Assembly (NCBI GenBank): GCA_043813895.1
Contig: JBDRKQ010000160.1
Coordinates: 1-58,101, forward strand
Length of the DNA stretch: 58,101 nt
DNA from: CAZTAR01 sp043813895
GTDB taxonomy: Bacteria; Planctomycetota; Phycisphaerae; UBA1845; UTPLA1
Reading direction: 5' to 3'
A model generated the notes under the pieces. The model was not told the DNA's origin. It saw only the letters and a list, made by a program, of their open reading frames with translations, and ran no database searches. Position numbers and translations under genes: made by a program. Below, piece after piece: positions 16,610 through 25,760 of this stretch. Numbering within the stretch: position 1 is the stretch's first letter; the number at the start of each line of letters is the position of its first letter.

Positions 16610-17839
16610 ATGAACAGCGGTCGGATCCTCACCCGGGCAAAGCGATGCGAGTCGGCAATGGTGCGTTTCCTCCGGGATATCATCGCGATCCCCAGTGAAA
16701 GTGGACAGGAGAAACGCGTGATCGCTCGCATCGAGCGAGAAATGCGTAACGTCGCGGCGTTCGACAAGGTCTGGACCGATCCAATGGGCAACCTCCTCGG
16801 CAAGTTGGGCCGTGGCAAGCGGATCATCGCCTTGGACGCCCATTGTGATACGGTCGGCGTGGGCGATCTCGCCGAGTGGAAGCACGATCCCTACAAGGGA
16901 AAAGTCGCGCAAGGTCGAGTGTGGGGCCGTGGCGCGGGAGACCAGTCAGGGGCGATTCCCGCGATGGTCTACGCGGCGAAGATCATCCGCGACCTGAAGC
17001 TCCCGCTCGATGAGTTCACGCTCTACGTAATTGCCACCGTGTCGGAAGAGGACTGCGACGGCCTGTGCTGGCAGTACATCGTGAAAGAGGACAAACTTCG
17101 CCCCGACGTCGTTGTCGTAACGGACTCGACGAATTGCCAAGTGCTGCGCGGTCAGCGCGGCCGGATGGAGATTGGCGTGACGACGCGGGGCCGTTCGTGC
17201 CACGGCTCGATGCCCCACAAGGGTGACAACGCCGTGTACAAGATGGCGAGGATTGTCCGCGAGATCGAGAAGCTCAACGATCGTCTGCCAGACAGCGCCT
17301 TCCTTGGCAAGGGCACGATCACGGTCTCCTACATCGACTGCAAAACGCCGAGCCTGTGCGCGGTGCCGGACCAGGCGTACATCCATCTCGATCGTCGCCT
17401 GACGGCCGGAGAGACAAAATCGGGGGCACTGCGCGAAGTTCGCGAGGCGGTCAAGCGCGCCGGCGTCACCGCGAAGGTGTCCGTGCCGATCTACGATCGC
17501 CCGAGCTATACGGGCCTTGTGTACACCACCGAGAAATACTTCCCCACCTGGGTGATGGAGGAGGACTCGCCGGCGGTGGCGTCCGCGATCCGAACGTACG
17601 AGTCCCTGTTCCGGCGGCGCGCAAAGGTCGGTAGGTGGACGTTCAGCACCAACGGCGTTTCGATCAACGGCATGTTCGGGATTCCGTGTGTCGGCTTCGG
17701 ACCGGCACAGGAATCCGTCGCGCACACGGTGAACGACTCCGTGCCCATCAAGCACATGGTGCAGGCGGCGGCATTCTATGCGGCATTCCCCCAGTTCTTC
17801 TGCGGAATGCCCAATGCCGGCCGCAAGGTGCCGGGGTGA
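16610..17839 (+). CDS. ygeY: YgeY family selenium metabolism-linked hydrolase (M20 peptidase)
   Basis: A protein of 409 residues of the M20 metallopeptidase fold. Metal-site residues are visible: LDAHCDTV (His, Asp), WGRGAGDQSG (Asp), the catalytic Glu pair in TVSEEDCDG, YIHLDRRLTAGE, and a late GFGPAQESVAHTVNDSV (His). The spacing and the WKHDPYKG segment fit the YgeY subgroup rather than ArgE or DapE. YgeY co-occurs with selenium-dependent molybdenum hydroxylase genes; its substrate is not established. The ATG at 16610 is chosen because similarity starts there. It is followed by ygeW and carbamate kinase, the same company as in E. coli. Confidence 0.9.
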   Translation: MNSGRILTRAKRCESAMVRFLRDIIAIPSESGQEKRVIARIEREMRNVAAFDKVWTDPMGNLLGKLGRGKRIIALDAHCDTVGVGDLAEWKHDPYKGKVAQGRVWGRGAGDQSGAIPAMVYAAKIIRDLKLPLDEFTLYVIATVSEEDCDGLCWQYIVKEDKLRPDVVVVTDSTNCQVLRGQRGRMEIGVTTRGRSCHGSMPHKGDNAVYKMARIVREIEKLNDRLPDSAFLGKGTITVSYIDCKTPSLCAVPDQAYIHLDRRLTAGETKSGALREVREAVKRAGVTAKVSVPIYDRPSYTGLVYTTEKYFPTWVMEEDSPAVASAIRTYESLFRRRAKVGRWTFSTNGVSINGMFGIPCVGFGPAQESVAHTVNDSVPIKHMVQAAAFYAAFPQFFCGMPNAGRKVPG

Positions 17840-17870
17840 CGGAGGAAAGCGACACCAGCGGCGGAGCTGA

Positions 17871-17958
17871 TCCGAGCCCCAAGCGCCAGCGCGGGGTCCT
17901 GGCAGACAGACAGACCACCGGTCTGTCGTCCCCGCTTGCTTGCGCTCGCGGCTCGGAT
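17871..17958. repeat. Palindromic element, family A (diverged)
   Basis: The ends TCCGAGCC and GGCTCGGA pair, with an inner hairpin CAGACAGACC/GGTCTG region. The right part CCGCTTGCTTGCGCTCGCGGCT lines up with family A copies. It sits in the 232-bp ygeY-ygeW gap, within what should be one operon. Confidence 0.75.
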
Positions 17959-18071
17959 TATGGGAACCCACTCGACGAAGTCGGATAATGCGATGAGTGC
18001 GAAAGCCCCCGGGCAGGTTATAATCGCAACAGATACGAGCCGATCGGCCCATACACAGGAGAAGCCAGCCG

Positions 18072-19109
18072 ATGCCATCCTTGAAAGGTAGAGACTACAT
18101 CGAAACACAGGACCTGACGACGCAGGAGATTCTGGATCTGCTCGCGTTGGCCAAGGAACTCAAGGCCAAGTTCCACCGCGGCGAGCCGACGCTGCTGCTG
18201 CCGAACCAGACGGTCTTCCTGCTCTTCTTCGATAAGAGCACCCGGACCCGAAACGCCTTCGAGGCGGGCGCAACCCAACTCGGCGCCCACGCGCATTTCC
18301 TGGACAGCAACGTCACGCAGATTTCCCACGGCGAGACCGCGAAAGATACCGGGATCATCCTCGGCTCGATGGGGCACGCCATCGCCATTCGCCACGACCT
18401 GATCCTCGGCGAGGGCAACCGTTACATGCGCGAAGTCGCCGAGGCGACGGACGTTCCCGTAATCAACATGCAGTGCGACGTGGATCATCCGACCCAGACG
18501 CTGGCGGATTTGATGACAATCCGCGAGGTGTTTGGCGAGGACCTCCGCGGCCGCAAGATCGCGGTGAGTTGGGCTTACTCGCCTTCCTATGCCAAGCCGC
18601 TGTCCGTGCCGCAAGGCCTGATCACGTTAATGACGCGGTTCGGAATGGACGTGACTCTCGCGCATCCCCCGGAGTATCGACTGATGGATGGCTGTATGGC
18701 AGCCGCGCGGGCAAACGCCAAGGAGGCCGGCACGCGATTCAACGTGGTCGATAACATGGACGACGCCTTCCAGAACGCGGACATCGTATACCCCAAGAGC
18801 TGGGGGCCTTACGACCTTATGCTCCAACGCCGCGACGCGACGGGCGAAGCGCGGATGCACCAAATCGAGGAGCAATGCCTCTCGCTCAATGCACGCTACA
18901 AGCATTGGATCTGCGATAGTGAAAAGATGAAGTTCGCGCGTCACAGCGCGATCTACATGCACTGCCTGCCGGCGGATCGGGCGGCCGAGGTGACGGACGA
19001 CGTGTTGGACGGCCCGCAATCGGTTGTCTTTCAAGAAGCGGAAAACAGGCTGCACACTGCAAAGGCGATCATGGCCGCAACAATGCGGGAGCGGCCGTTC
19101 GACCGATAG
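18072..19109 (+). CDS. ygeW: Knotted carbamoyltransferase YgeW
   Basis: A protein of 345 residues of the aspartate/ornithine carbamoyltransferase superfamily. The carbamoyl-phosphate motif is FFDKSTRTRNAFE (near residue 53), followed by HPTQTLADLMT (near residue 139) and HCLPADRAAEVTDDVLDG (near residue 297). These, with SWAYSPSYAKPLSVPQGL, match YgeW, a trefoil-knotted enzyme linked to purine/selenium metabolism whose second substrate is unproven. The ATG at 18072 has AGGAG upstream. It lies between ygeY and carbamate kinase, so it may release carbamoyl phosphate from a ureido compound for ATP formation. Confidence 0.93.
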   Translation: MPSLKGRDYIETQDLTTQEILDLLALAKELKAKFHRGEPTLLLPNQTVFLLFFDKSTRTRNAFEAGATQLGAHAHFLDSNVTQISHGETAKDTGIILGSMGHAIAIRHDLILGEGNRYMREVAEATDVPVINMQCDVDHPTQTLADLMTIREVFGEDLRGRKIAVSWAYSPSYAKPLSVPQGLITLMTRFGMDVTLAHPPEYRLMDGCMAAARANAKEAGTRFNVVDNMDDAFQNADIVYPKSWGPYDLMLQRRDATGEARMHQIEEQCLSLNARYKHWICDSEKMKFARHSAIYMHCLPADRAAEVTDDVLDGPQSVVFQEAENRLHTAKAIMAATMRERPFDR

Positions 19110-19128
19110 AGCACCGGCGCCCTGGGGA

Positions 19129-19177
19129 GCACCGGCGTCTCGCCGGTGGGATCACAGGCAGGACGCCTGTGCCACAC
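19129..19177. repeat. Palindromic element, family C
   Basis: Two adjacent hairpins, CACCGGCG-TCT-CGCCGGTG and ACAGGC-AGGAC-GCCTGT, end in GCCACAC. A partial extra copy of the first arm precedes it. It lies in the ygeW-carbamate kinase gap. The same two-arm plan with different stem bases is at 40202-40255. Confidence 0.8.
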
Positions 19178-19222
19178 TTTGGTTGCGGCCGAGGACCGCG
19201 CCGTGATACAACAGGGGACTCC

Positions 19223-20167
19223 ATGAAAGCAGTCGTAGCAATCGGCGGAAACGCCTTGGTGACGCCCGGCGGCCCGGGCGATATCCGCGACCAATTCGCC
19301 CTCAGCCGCAGGATGGCCAAGCCGCTGGCCGATCTCGTCCAGGACGGCTGGCAGATGACGATCGTACACGGTAACGGTCCGCAGGTCGGGTCGATCATGC
19401 GCCGCGTAGAGATCGCTTCGGCCCAGGTTTACCCGATCGACCTGGGCCTGGCCGTCGCCGATACGCAGGCAGGCATGGGCTACATGATCGGCCAGACCTT
19501 GCAGAACGAGTTGCACAACCGCGGGACGGAGCGGTCCTGCGTAGCGGTCGTCACGACCGTCCTCGTCGACAAAGACGATCCCAGCTTCGCGAGACCGACC
19601 AAGCCAATCGGCCCCTTCCTCGATGAGCAAGCCGCCCGGCGGCATCGTGATGCAGACGGTTGGAACATCGTTGAGGACGCCGGCCGCGGGTACCGCCGCG
19701 TCGTGCCCTCACCCAAGCCGCTGCGGATCAACCAACTGTCGGTGATCAAGAAGCTGGTCGAATCGGGCGAACTCATCGTCGCGGGCGGCGGCGGCGGAAT
19801 CCCGGTGATCGAAAACGAGAAGGGCGAACTCCACGGCGTCGAGGCCGTCATCGACAAGGATCTGACCGCCGCCATGCTGGCGGTCGCCGTAGAGGCCGAC
19901 GTGCTGGCAATCATCACCGGCGTAGAGTGCGTATATCTGAACTTCGGCCGGCCGGATCAGGAGGCATTACGGTCGGTGGATACCGCGCGCATCGAGGAAC
20001 TCATCGCGACAGGTCGATTCGCCGCAGGCTCGATGCTGCCCAAGGTCGCGGCGACCGCTCAGTACCTGAAAGATCGCGGCGACCCGTCGGCCAGAGCGGT
20101 CATTACGGACTGGTCCGACCTCCCCGCCGCCCTGGCGGGCACAAAGGGAACGACCATCAGGCTGTAA
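19223..20167 (+). CDS. arcC: Carbamate kinase
   Basis: A protein of 314 residues, normal for the family. It makes ATP from ADP and carbamoyl phosphate. Motifs of the amino-acid kinase fold: VVAIGGNAL at the start, IVHGNGPQVG, QAGMGYMIGQ, IVAGGGGGIPV and VIDKDLTAAMLA. The ATG at 19223 follows AGGGG by 6 bases. It closes the ygeY-ygeW-arcC set (the E. coli counterpart in that cluster is yqeA). The likely role is energy recovery from carbamoyl phosphate formed by YgeW. Confidence 0.95.
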   Translation: MKAVVAIGGNALVTPGGPGDIRDQFALSRRMAKPLADLVQDGWQMTIVHGNGPQVGSIMRRVEIASAQVYPIDLGLAVADTQAGMGYMIGQTLQNELHNRGTERSCVAVVTTVLVDKDDPSFARPTKPIGPFLDEQAARRHRDADGWNIVEDAGRGYRRVVPSPKPLRINQLSVIKKLVESGELIVAGGGGGIPVIENEKGELHGVEAVIDKDLTAAMLAVAVEADVLAIITGVECVYLNFGRPDQEALRSVDTARIEELIATGRFAAGSMLPKVAATAQYLKDRGDPSARAVITDWSDLPAALAGTKGTTIRL

Positions 20168-20246
20168 AACAATCCAAGAGCGAGTGCAGCGTCCGACCCC
20201 TCCGCGACCGACGCTGCGGGGGCCGTCTCACGGCGAATAAGCCGGC

Positions 20247-20831
20247 CTACTTCGGCTGGGTCGTGGGCTGTGAGGAGGCGGCGGCGGCGCGCGGCGTATC
20301 GGGCGGCGGCGGGGGGTTGTGCGGGATGACGATCCTGCCGCAGTCGGGACAGATTGTGTCGCCAGGCTTATTCAGGTAGTGATTCAGAATGACGTACGTG
20401 GGTGTTTCCTTTCGCTTCCCGTCCTTTGTCCAATAGCACTTCTCTGCGGGGAAACCCGTCTTCTTTGTGGAGTGCGGCGACATCACGGGCCAGGTTTCGC
20501 CTGTCTTGAGGTCGTGCGGGAAGAGCTTGCCCGTCTCCGCGCACATGAGGGTCACTTCGTTCTTGCCCGGCTCGGGCGGAGGAGCCGTAGTGAGCGTTCG
20601 GTACGTGAGGTAACCAGCGGTACACAGGAAGACGATGACAAGTACGATTCCCAGGGTGCCCGAGAGTGGGCCGTTCTTCCTCTTCCTCACAGTCGTTCCT
20701 CCGACAGAGGCCTGCTGATCTTCCGATGTGGCGTTCGAGACATTTGCGTCAGTCGGATCCGGTTCCACGGCACTGCCCTCAAGTTCTGGATTCCAGATTC
20801 CCTGTGAATCCTGTGAATATCGTACCGACAA
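20247..20831 (-). CDS. Single-pass membrane protein of unknown function
   Basis: A protein of up to 194 residues. A charged N-terminal part is followed by one transmembrane helix (about residues 57-77, LGIVLVIVFLCTAGYLTYRT). The outer domain is Cys-containing: CAETGKLF, and ICPDCGRIV, possibly a metal-binding knuckle. The Pro/Ser/Thr-rich tail ends in QPTTQPK. Similar one-helix proteins with a CxxC ending are common in planctomycetes, but I do not recognise a named family. The start is uncertain: the frame begins with TTG at 20831, and no ATG precedes the helix. Confidence 0.65.
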   Translation of the reverse strand: MSVRYSQDSQGIWNPELEGSAVEPDPTDANVSNATSEDQQASVGGTTVRKRKNGPLSGTLGIVLVIVFLCTAGYLTYRTLTTAPPPEPGKNEVTLMCAETGKLFPHDLKTGETWPVMSPHSTKKTGFPAEKCYWTKDGKRKETPTYVILNHYLNKPGDTICPDCGRIVIPHNPPPPPDTPRAAAASSQPTTQPK

Positions 20832-20984
20832 GATAGCTATGAGTATCGTACCGAGAAGGTCGGTGTGAGTCCAAGCGAAAACAGTTTCCGGTTTGTAGGG
20901 GAGCGTGGCGAAGGAAGGGCATGGACACCGGCCTACCTACCCGCCGGCACGTCAAGCCTCGCCGGTCCTGCACCCTCGAAAGAC

Positions 20985-21863
20985 TCAGATAACGCCTGCC
21001 TGATCCGCCGTGAGCCAGCCTTCCTTGCCGTCCCGCAGCCGAATGTGGTACCAGTTCGTGCCGCCGACGTCCTCACGCGACTCTATCAGCCGGAATTCCA
21101 CGCCCTCGGACAGCGGCCGATCGAGCTGGGGATCGTAGTATTCGCCGTTGCCCTTGCGGAGAACCACTTCGGAATCAAGCACGACGCCGTCAATGCGATG
21201 GCGCCGCGAGACGACGTCCCAGGCAACGCTCGATCCGACGACCAAGATGAGCATGACCGAGACGCGAATCAGCCAGGTGAGTGGGATCGCCCGCCTCCAG
21301 ACAAACAGCTGGAGCGTCAAGAGCATCCAGAAGAGGACGTATGCCGCCACGACGCAACCAAGACGCGCGGCAAACGATGTTCCGAAATGCCAGAAGAGCA
21401 ATGTTTCGACGAGGGCGCTGGTTGCCGGGGACTGAATCCGCACCTGGCAGAGATTGCGTGCCACTTGCAGATTCTTGCGGATGTCCGGATCGCCGGGCAT
21501 CAGATTCAGCGCGCGGCGGTAGTTGGCGATGGCGCGCCCGATGTCACCCAGGCGCATCCACGTGTTGGCAATGTTGTAATAGAGCCCGCCGTTTTCCACG
21601 CCGCTTCGCACAAGCGTCTCGAAACCGGTCAGCGCCCGGCGATACATCCGCTGGGCTTCGGGATCGCTGTCGGCATTCATCGCCACCGCAGCGTCAAAGT
21701 CCGCGAGGGCCCGCTCGAGGACCGCCCGACTGTCCGGCGCATCGGCTTCGGCTACCGCGGCTACCGCGGCCGTCGCGCCATGCGGCGGCGCAACAGCGTC
21801 GCCGGCGGGCATTTGCCCGACAAATAGCGTAAGTGCGGCTGCAATGAGACAAGTTGGGCTCAT
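20985..21863 (-). CDS. batE: BatE-like TPR and SH3-domain membrane protein
   Basis: A protein of 292 residues with an N-terminal signal segment. TPR units follow at about residues 65-125 (GGLYYNIANTWMRLGDIGRAIANYRRAL). Two transmembrane helices lie near 155-180 and 190-210, and a bacterial SH3 domain closes the protein (LRKGNGEYYDP..GVEFRLIE..NWYHIRLRDGKEGWL). This is the layout of BatE, the last gene of many aerotolerance (Bat) operons. Its ATG at 21863 overlaps the batD stop by 4 bases (ATGA), so the two are probably translationally coupled. Confidence 0.88.
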   Translation of the reverse strand: MSPTCLIAAALTLFVGQMPAGDAVAPPHGATAAVAAVAEADAPDSRAVLERALADFDAAVAMNADSDPEAQRMYRRALTGFETLVRSGVENGGLYYNIANTWMRLGDIGRAIANYRRALNLMPGDPDIRKNLQVARNLCQVRIQSPATSALVETLLFWHFGTSFAARLGCVVAAYVLFWMLLTLQLFVWRRAIPLTWLIRVSVMLILVVGSSVAWDVVSRRHRIDGVVLDSEVVLRKGNGEYYDPQLDRPLSEGVEFRLIESREDVGGTNWYHIRLRDGKEGWLTADQAGVI

Positions 21864-23659
21864 TTGAGCTTCATCCGCTCCAAGGTGTCCACGAGGTCTG
21901 CCGCTTCAGATGCACGATCACGGGCCGAGTCGTCCGCGCCACCGCCGTACTCTGCCAGCTCTAGCGTGTCGAGCAACGCATCGATTGCCTGGACGGTTTC
22001 CTGAGGTACGCTGCGTTGGGTCAATAGCGTAATCGCATCCGCTCGAGTTAGTCCGGCTGCCGGCACGTTGCACCGATCCGCGACATAGCCGGCCAGCGCA
22101 GCGCGGACATGGCCCGGCAAGCCCGCGGCGCCGGCTTGGTTGAGCGCTCGCTTTGCGGTGGAGGCCGCGCGGCTCCTCCGGCGGAAAGCCTCGTCATCGC
22201 GGTACCTAAGCGCGCGCCGTTGGATGAACCATGTAGCCAAGTACACAAGGGGCATCGCAACAAGCAGCGCCCACGTGCCTGGGCCAAGCCTGCCGGATTG
22301 GTCAGCCAGGACTTTCGCGGGGTCGGTTGAGTTCGCAAGGAGTCCGTCGGTCGTTTCGGAGAGTGGCGCCAGCACGCCCGGTTGCACGCCGCCGCTTTGC
22401 AGGTTCGACATGACCAGCCGCTCGGCGGGCCTTACGGTGAGTGGGATAGGTTCGCTCCAGTCGGTCTCGAACCGACCGGTCTCCGCGACGAAGTAGCTCA
22501 TCGGAATCGGCGGGATCTCGGACACGTCTTCGCGAAGTGCCCGGATCGTCTGCGTGAATCGCTTGCGATTATTGCGGATTTCGCCGGCGAGCGATTCGCC
22601 GGGGACCTCGAAGTCCCGCGTCAGCGCTTCGACCTGATCCAACCTCGGCGCGCTGAGGCGCTCCAGGCCGCGGCCGCTGATATCGAGGGTCAGCGTGATC
22701 GGATCGCCGACGGGCACTTCGGTGGGCTTGGCCCGGGCGCGAATCGTATATGTTCCGATCGCGCCGTTGAAATCAGGCGGTCGGCCTTTTAGTGGGACGG
22801 ATCGCACGATGAGCTTGGGCTTCTCTGCTGTCGCGCGGAGGCGCCGTGTGCCCTGGAGCACCGGATTCCCGAACCAGTCACGGCCCAGTTTCCGCGGATA
22901 GTTGTAGGCGATGGCGACATCACCAAAGTCGAACTCGCCCGGGGTTTTGGGGTATACGACGGCCTCGAAACTGTATACGTAATACTCCCTGCGAACGCCG
23001 TCCTCATCCTCGTGCGTGGCCCGCCGCATGTTGGGACTCCCCAGGTCCACTTCAGCCAGCGCGCCTAGCGAGGTCGCGGCGGTATTGAGCAGCGCACCGC
23101 TCCACATCGACTGGGTGGAGAGCGTGCCGATGTCGGCCTGCGTATATGGCTGGACCCAAACTTCGAGCGTCAACTCGACCGGCTGGCCGACGTAGATCGT
23201 CTCGTGCGGACACTTGATCACGCACAGCAGCAACGAGCCTGACGTGTCCTTCACGACCGTGATCGGGAACTGCTGACTGTGAGACACACGCCCCCGACTC
23301 TCGACGCTGAACGGCGGCAGCACAAGCCGGCCGACCCGTAACGGCCGAACGTAGTAGCGGTACACGGCGTCAACGCTCTCCGACCTACGGCCGTTGATGA
23401 TGGAAACGCGACGCCCGCTCTGCACGGGATTGCCCGGATCCGGCGTGATCTCGAAGTCCTCGGTCGCCGGCGGGATCGGCTCGACCTTGCCCGGCATGTT
23501 CGACACGGTTACGTCCACATAGACGGCTTCTCCGACGAATGCCTCGTCGGTGGAGAGCTCAGCGCGAACCGATTGCGCGCAAACCTGCCGTGCCGAGCAA
23601 AACGCGGCTGAAAGCGCCAGGGCGAACGCGAGTTTCGTTACCACAGGAGGCATCGTCAC
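21860..23659 (-). CDS. batD: BatD family membrane protein
   Basis: A protein of 599 residues. A signal peptide is followed by repeated Ig-like beta domains typical of BatD: VRAELSTDEAFVGEAVYVDVTVSN, FSVESRGRV, YVGQPVELTLEV and VPVGDPITLTLDISG. One transmembrane helix (about 465-482, WALLVAMPLVYLATWFIQRR) precedes a cytoplasmic helical tail. BatD is thought to work outside the membrane together with the VWA proteins BatA and BatB; its molecular role is not settled. The GTG at 23659 overlaps the batC stop; an ATG at 23653 is an alternative. Confidence 0.9.
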   Translation of the reverse strand: MTMPPVVTKLAFALALSAAFCSARQVCAQSVRAELSTDEAFVGEAVYVDVTVSNMPGKVEPIPPATEDFEITPDPGNPVQSGRRVSIINGRRSESVDAVYRYYVRPLRVGRLVLPPFSVESRGRVSHSQQFPITVVKDTSGSLLLCVIKCPHETIYVGQPVELTLEVWVQPYTQADIGTLSTQSMWSGALLNTAATSLGALAEVDLGSPNMRRATHEDEDGVRREYYVYSFEAVVYPKTPGEFDFGDVAIAYNYPRKLGRDWFGNPVLQGTRRLRATAEKPKLIVRSVPLKGRPPDFNGAIGTYTIRARAKPTEVPVGDPITLTLDISGRGLERLSAPRLDQVEALTRDFEVPGESLAGEIRNNRKRFTQTIRALREDVSEIPPIPMSYFVAETGRFETDWSEPIPLTVRPAERLVMSNLQSGGVQPGVLAPLSETTDGLLANSTDPAKVLADQSGRLGPGTWALLVAMPLVYLATWFIQRRALRYRDDEAFRRRSRAASTAKRALNQAGAAGLPGHVRAALAGYVADRCNVPAAGLTRADAITLLTQRSVPQETVQAIDALLDTLELAEYGGGADDSARDRASEAADLVDTLERMKLK

Positions 23660-24609
23660 CAGTCCTTATCCGCCGGCGTCAGGCCTTGTCGCCGCAGCGC
23701 CCTTTTGCGCTTCACCTCGCGTCGTTCGCGTTCAGAGTCCCTGGCTTCCTGCAGTTTTGCCTCGGCCTCTTCCCGCGACATAACCTCCTGCGATTGCCCT
23801 TGATCACCGTCTTGCTTGTTCTCCTGCTTGCTTTCGTCCGGCTGATCGCCCTGTCGCTGTTCGTCCTGCTTGCCCTTCCGGCCTTCTTGCGACTCGTCCT
23901 GTTGTTTGTCGCCTTGCTGCTTCTGGTCTTGTTTTTCGTCTTGAGCCTCACCCTGTTGTTCCTGCGGCTGCTGGTCTTGCGGCTGCGAAGTGGGCTGGGA
24001 GGTCGGCTGTTGTTGATCCGGCTGTGAAGTCGGTTGCTGTTGATCGCTCGGTTGCGACGTGGGCTGGTTCTGTTCTTTCTGCTGCTGTTTTTGCTCCTCC
24101 AGCTTCTTCTGGAGAAAGGCCATCAGCCGTTCGGCCAACGCGGCGTTCTTCTTCGCGTCGGCATCATCCGGCGTGATTTGCAGGGCGTCCTGATAGAACC
24201 GAATCGCACGCGATAGGTCGTTGACAGCCGCTTCGATGTTCTCCCTGTTATCAATCGCCGAGGCGTGCGCGCATCGGCCGAGGTTGTACTTCGCCATCGC
24301 CTCCAGCTCGGGACGGCCGGGTCTGATGGCGTCCTGAAAGGCCGACAATGCCTTGGCGTACTCTCCCTGGCGATACAACGCCAGACCGCGATTGTAAGCC
24401 ACTTCCGGGGCGTCCGGCAGTTGCTCTGCCGCCCTGTCATAGGTCGTGAGCGCTTCGGCATACCGGCCCTCAGCGAGAAGTCGGTTGCCCTCCCGCACGA
24501 GTTCAGCGCCGGAAGGCGGGGCATCATCGCCGGCGGCAACCGGTGTGAGGATCATCGTCCACGCGGCCACGCACGCGACAACCGGGATGAAACGTGTTCG
24601 CACTCTCAC
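23656..24609 (-). CDS. batC: BatC-like TPR protein with Gln-rich tail
   Basis: A protein of about 317 residues. A signal peptide (ending TPVAAGDD) is followed by TPR units with the cores NRLLAEGRYAEALTTYDRAA and YNRGLALYRQGEYAKALSAF, and a third SRAIRFYQDALQITPDD. The last 150 residues are low-complexity, rich in Gln, Pro, Ser, Asp and Lys, built on QQPTSQP and DEKQDQK-like units. It matches the TPR protein encoded after batB in Bat operons. GTG 24609 or GTG 24603 lies just after the batB stop; an ATG at 24645 would overlap batB by 32 bases. Confidence 0.85.
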   Translation of the reverse strand: MRVRTRFIPVVACVAAWTMILTPVAAGDDAPPSGAELVREGNRLLAEGRYAEALTTYDRAAEQLPDAPEVAYNRGLALYRQGEYAKALSAFQDAIRPGRPELEAMAKYNLGRCAHASAIDNRENIEAAVNDLSRAIRFYQDALQITPDDADAKKNAALAERLMAFLQKKLEEQKQQQKEQNQPTSQPSDQQQPTSQPDQQQPTSQPTSQPQDQQPQEQQGEAQDEKQDQKQQGDKQQDESQEGRKGKQDEQRQGDQPDESKQENKQDGDQGQSQEVMSREEAEAKLQEARDSERERREVKRKRALRRQGLTPADKDW

Positions 24610-24613
24610 AATC

Positions 24614-25666
24614 CTAGGCCTCCAACTCGCCGGCGCTCGCGGCATCCGGCCGGGCGCGCCGCCGCTCGGCTACCAACGTCTCGAGCATGAGCAACACTAT
24701 CGCCGCTGCCGCGAACCAGTGGAACCTGGCATAGTGCCGTTTCTCTTGCCGCTGTTCCAGCGAGCGTTTCTCCATCGGCGCGAGTTTCTCCGTGTATACC
24801 CACTCGAGCGTCCGCTGCGTGGGCGTCACCTGTCCGCTGGGGTGGTACTCTCCGCCGCCGGCAATCGCGATCTCTTGGAGCCTGGCCGGATCCATCTTCG
24901 ACCACAACTGTTGACCGTCGTGCATCATGTAGGCCCGCCGCCCATCTTCATTCAGCGGGATGAGGCCTCCCTGTTCGTTGTCACCGATGCCGATTGCGTA
25001 GACGACGGCGCCGCGGTCGCGCGCCTTCTTTGCCTGCTCGACCGCCGTGTCGCCGTGGTCTTCGCCGTCGGTCAACAAGAGGATGGCGCGCTGCCGGCGT
25101 CCTCCGCCACCGAAGGCCTTGACGGCGGCGGCGATTGCTTGCCCGAGGTCCGTCCCGCCTTTCGGGGCGCTGTGTATCCCCACGTCATCCAGCGCCAGAC
25201 GGTAGAAATCATAATCGTCCGTCAAAGGGCAGGCCAACTGCGCCCGACCGGCGAACGTGACAAGACCGATCATCCCGCCGCCGAGTTGGTCCACGAGCAG
25301 CTTGATGTCATCCTTCGCCCGATCAAGCCTCGACATGCCGGCATCCTCCGCGAGCATGCTCTTCGACACGTCGAGACACACGACCAGGTCGAGTTGCCGC
25401 TGCTGGAGATCGGCCCAATAGGCGCCCCACCTCGGTCCGATCATCGCGAGGACGATGAACACCATCGCCAACAGGAAGACAACCGCCTTGAAGTACTGCC
25501 GTGCGAGGCTGGCGTCCGGCATCAGAATGCCCAGCAGGTTCGCAGAGGCGAACGTCCGCAGGGCGCGCCGCTTCATCGCAAACCCGTACACGATTACCAA
25601 GCCGCATCCTACTACCAGTAGAAGCCACTTGAGGTGCTCAATGTTGTCGATGTGCAGGTCGGACAT
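24614..25666 (-). CDS. batB: BatB VWA-domain membrane protein
   Basis: A protein of 350 residues. There are two N-terminal transmembrane helices (about 13-30 and 58-80) and a von Willebrand A domain with the MIDAS metal site DVSKS near residue 101. The later Thr (PKGGTDLGQA) and TDGEDHGD complete the site. A last transmembrane helix lies near residue 320. It matches BatB of aerotolerance operons. The VWA domain should face the periplasm and bind partners through the metal ion. A short repeat stretch (25678-25735) separates it from batA. Confidence 0.92.
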   Translation of the reverse strand: MSDLHIDNIEHLKWLLLVVGCGLVIVYGFAMKRRALRTFASANLLGILMPDASLARQYFKAVVFLLAMVFIVLAMIGPRWGAYWADLQQRQLDLVVCLDVSKSMLAEDAGMSRLDRAKDDIKLLVDQLGGGMIGLVTFAGRAQLACPLTDDYDFYRLALDDVGIHSAPKGGTDLGQAIAAAVKAFGGGGRRQRAILLLTDGEDHGDTAVEQAKKARDRGAVVYAIGIGDNEQGGLIPLNEDGRRAYMMHDGQQLWSKMDPARLQEIAIAGGGEYHPSGQVTPTQRTLEWVYTEKLAPMEKRSLEQRQEKRHYARFHWFAAAAIVLLMLETLVAERRRARPDAASAGELEA

Positions 25667-25677
25667 ATGCAGAGTAG

Positions 25678-25735
25678 TCGTCAGTGATCAGTTGTCAGTT
25701 ATCAGCTGTTTGCTGTTGGTCATTCGCTATTCGTT
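25678..25735. repeat. Staggered CAGTTATCAG/CAGTGATCAG repeat, family E
   Basis: The batA-batB gap holds overlapping units GTCAGTGATCAGTTGTCAGT and TTATCAGCTG, followed by TTTGCTG and CATTCGCTATTCG. Each unit contains a small palindrome (TGATCA, CAGCTG). The GC content drops below 50%, unlike the flanking genes. In translation it gives SDQLSVISCLL-type peptides. Confidence 0.65.
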
Positions 25736-25760
25736 GGGAGCCGATGTTTGTCGTTTTGTT

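Noticed and set aside
16946..18052. 368-codon minus-strand open frame
   Set aside because: It is the shadow of ygeY and part of the repeat beyond it.
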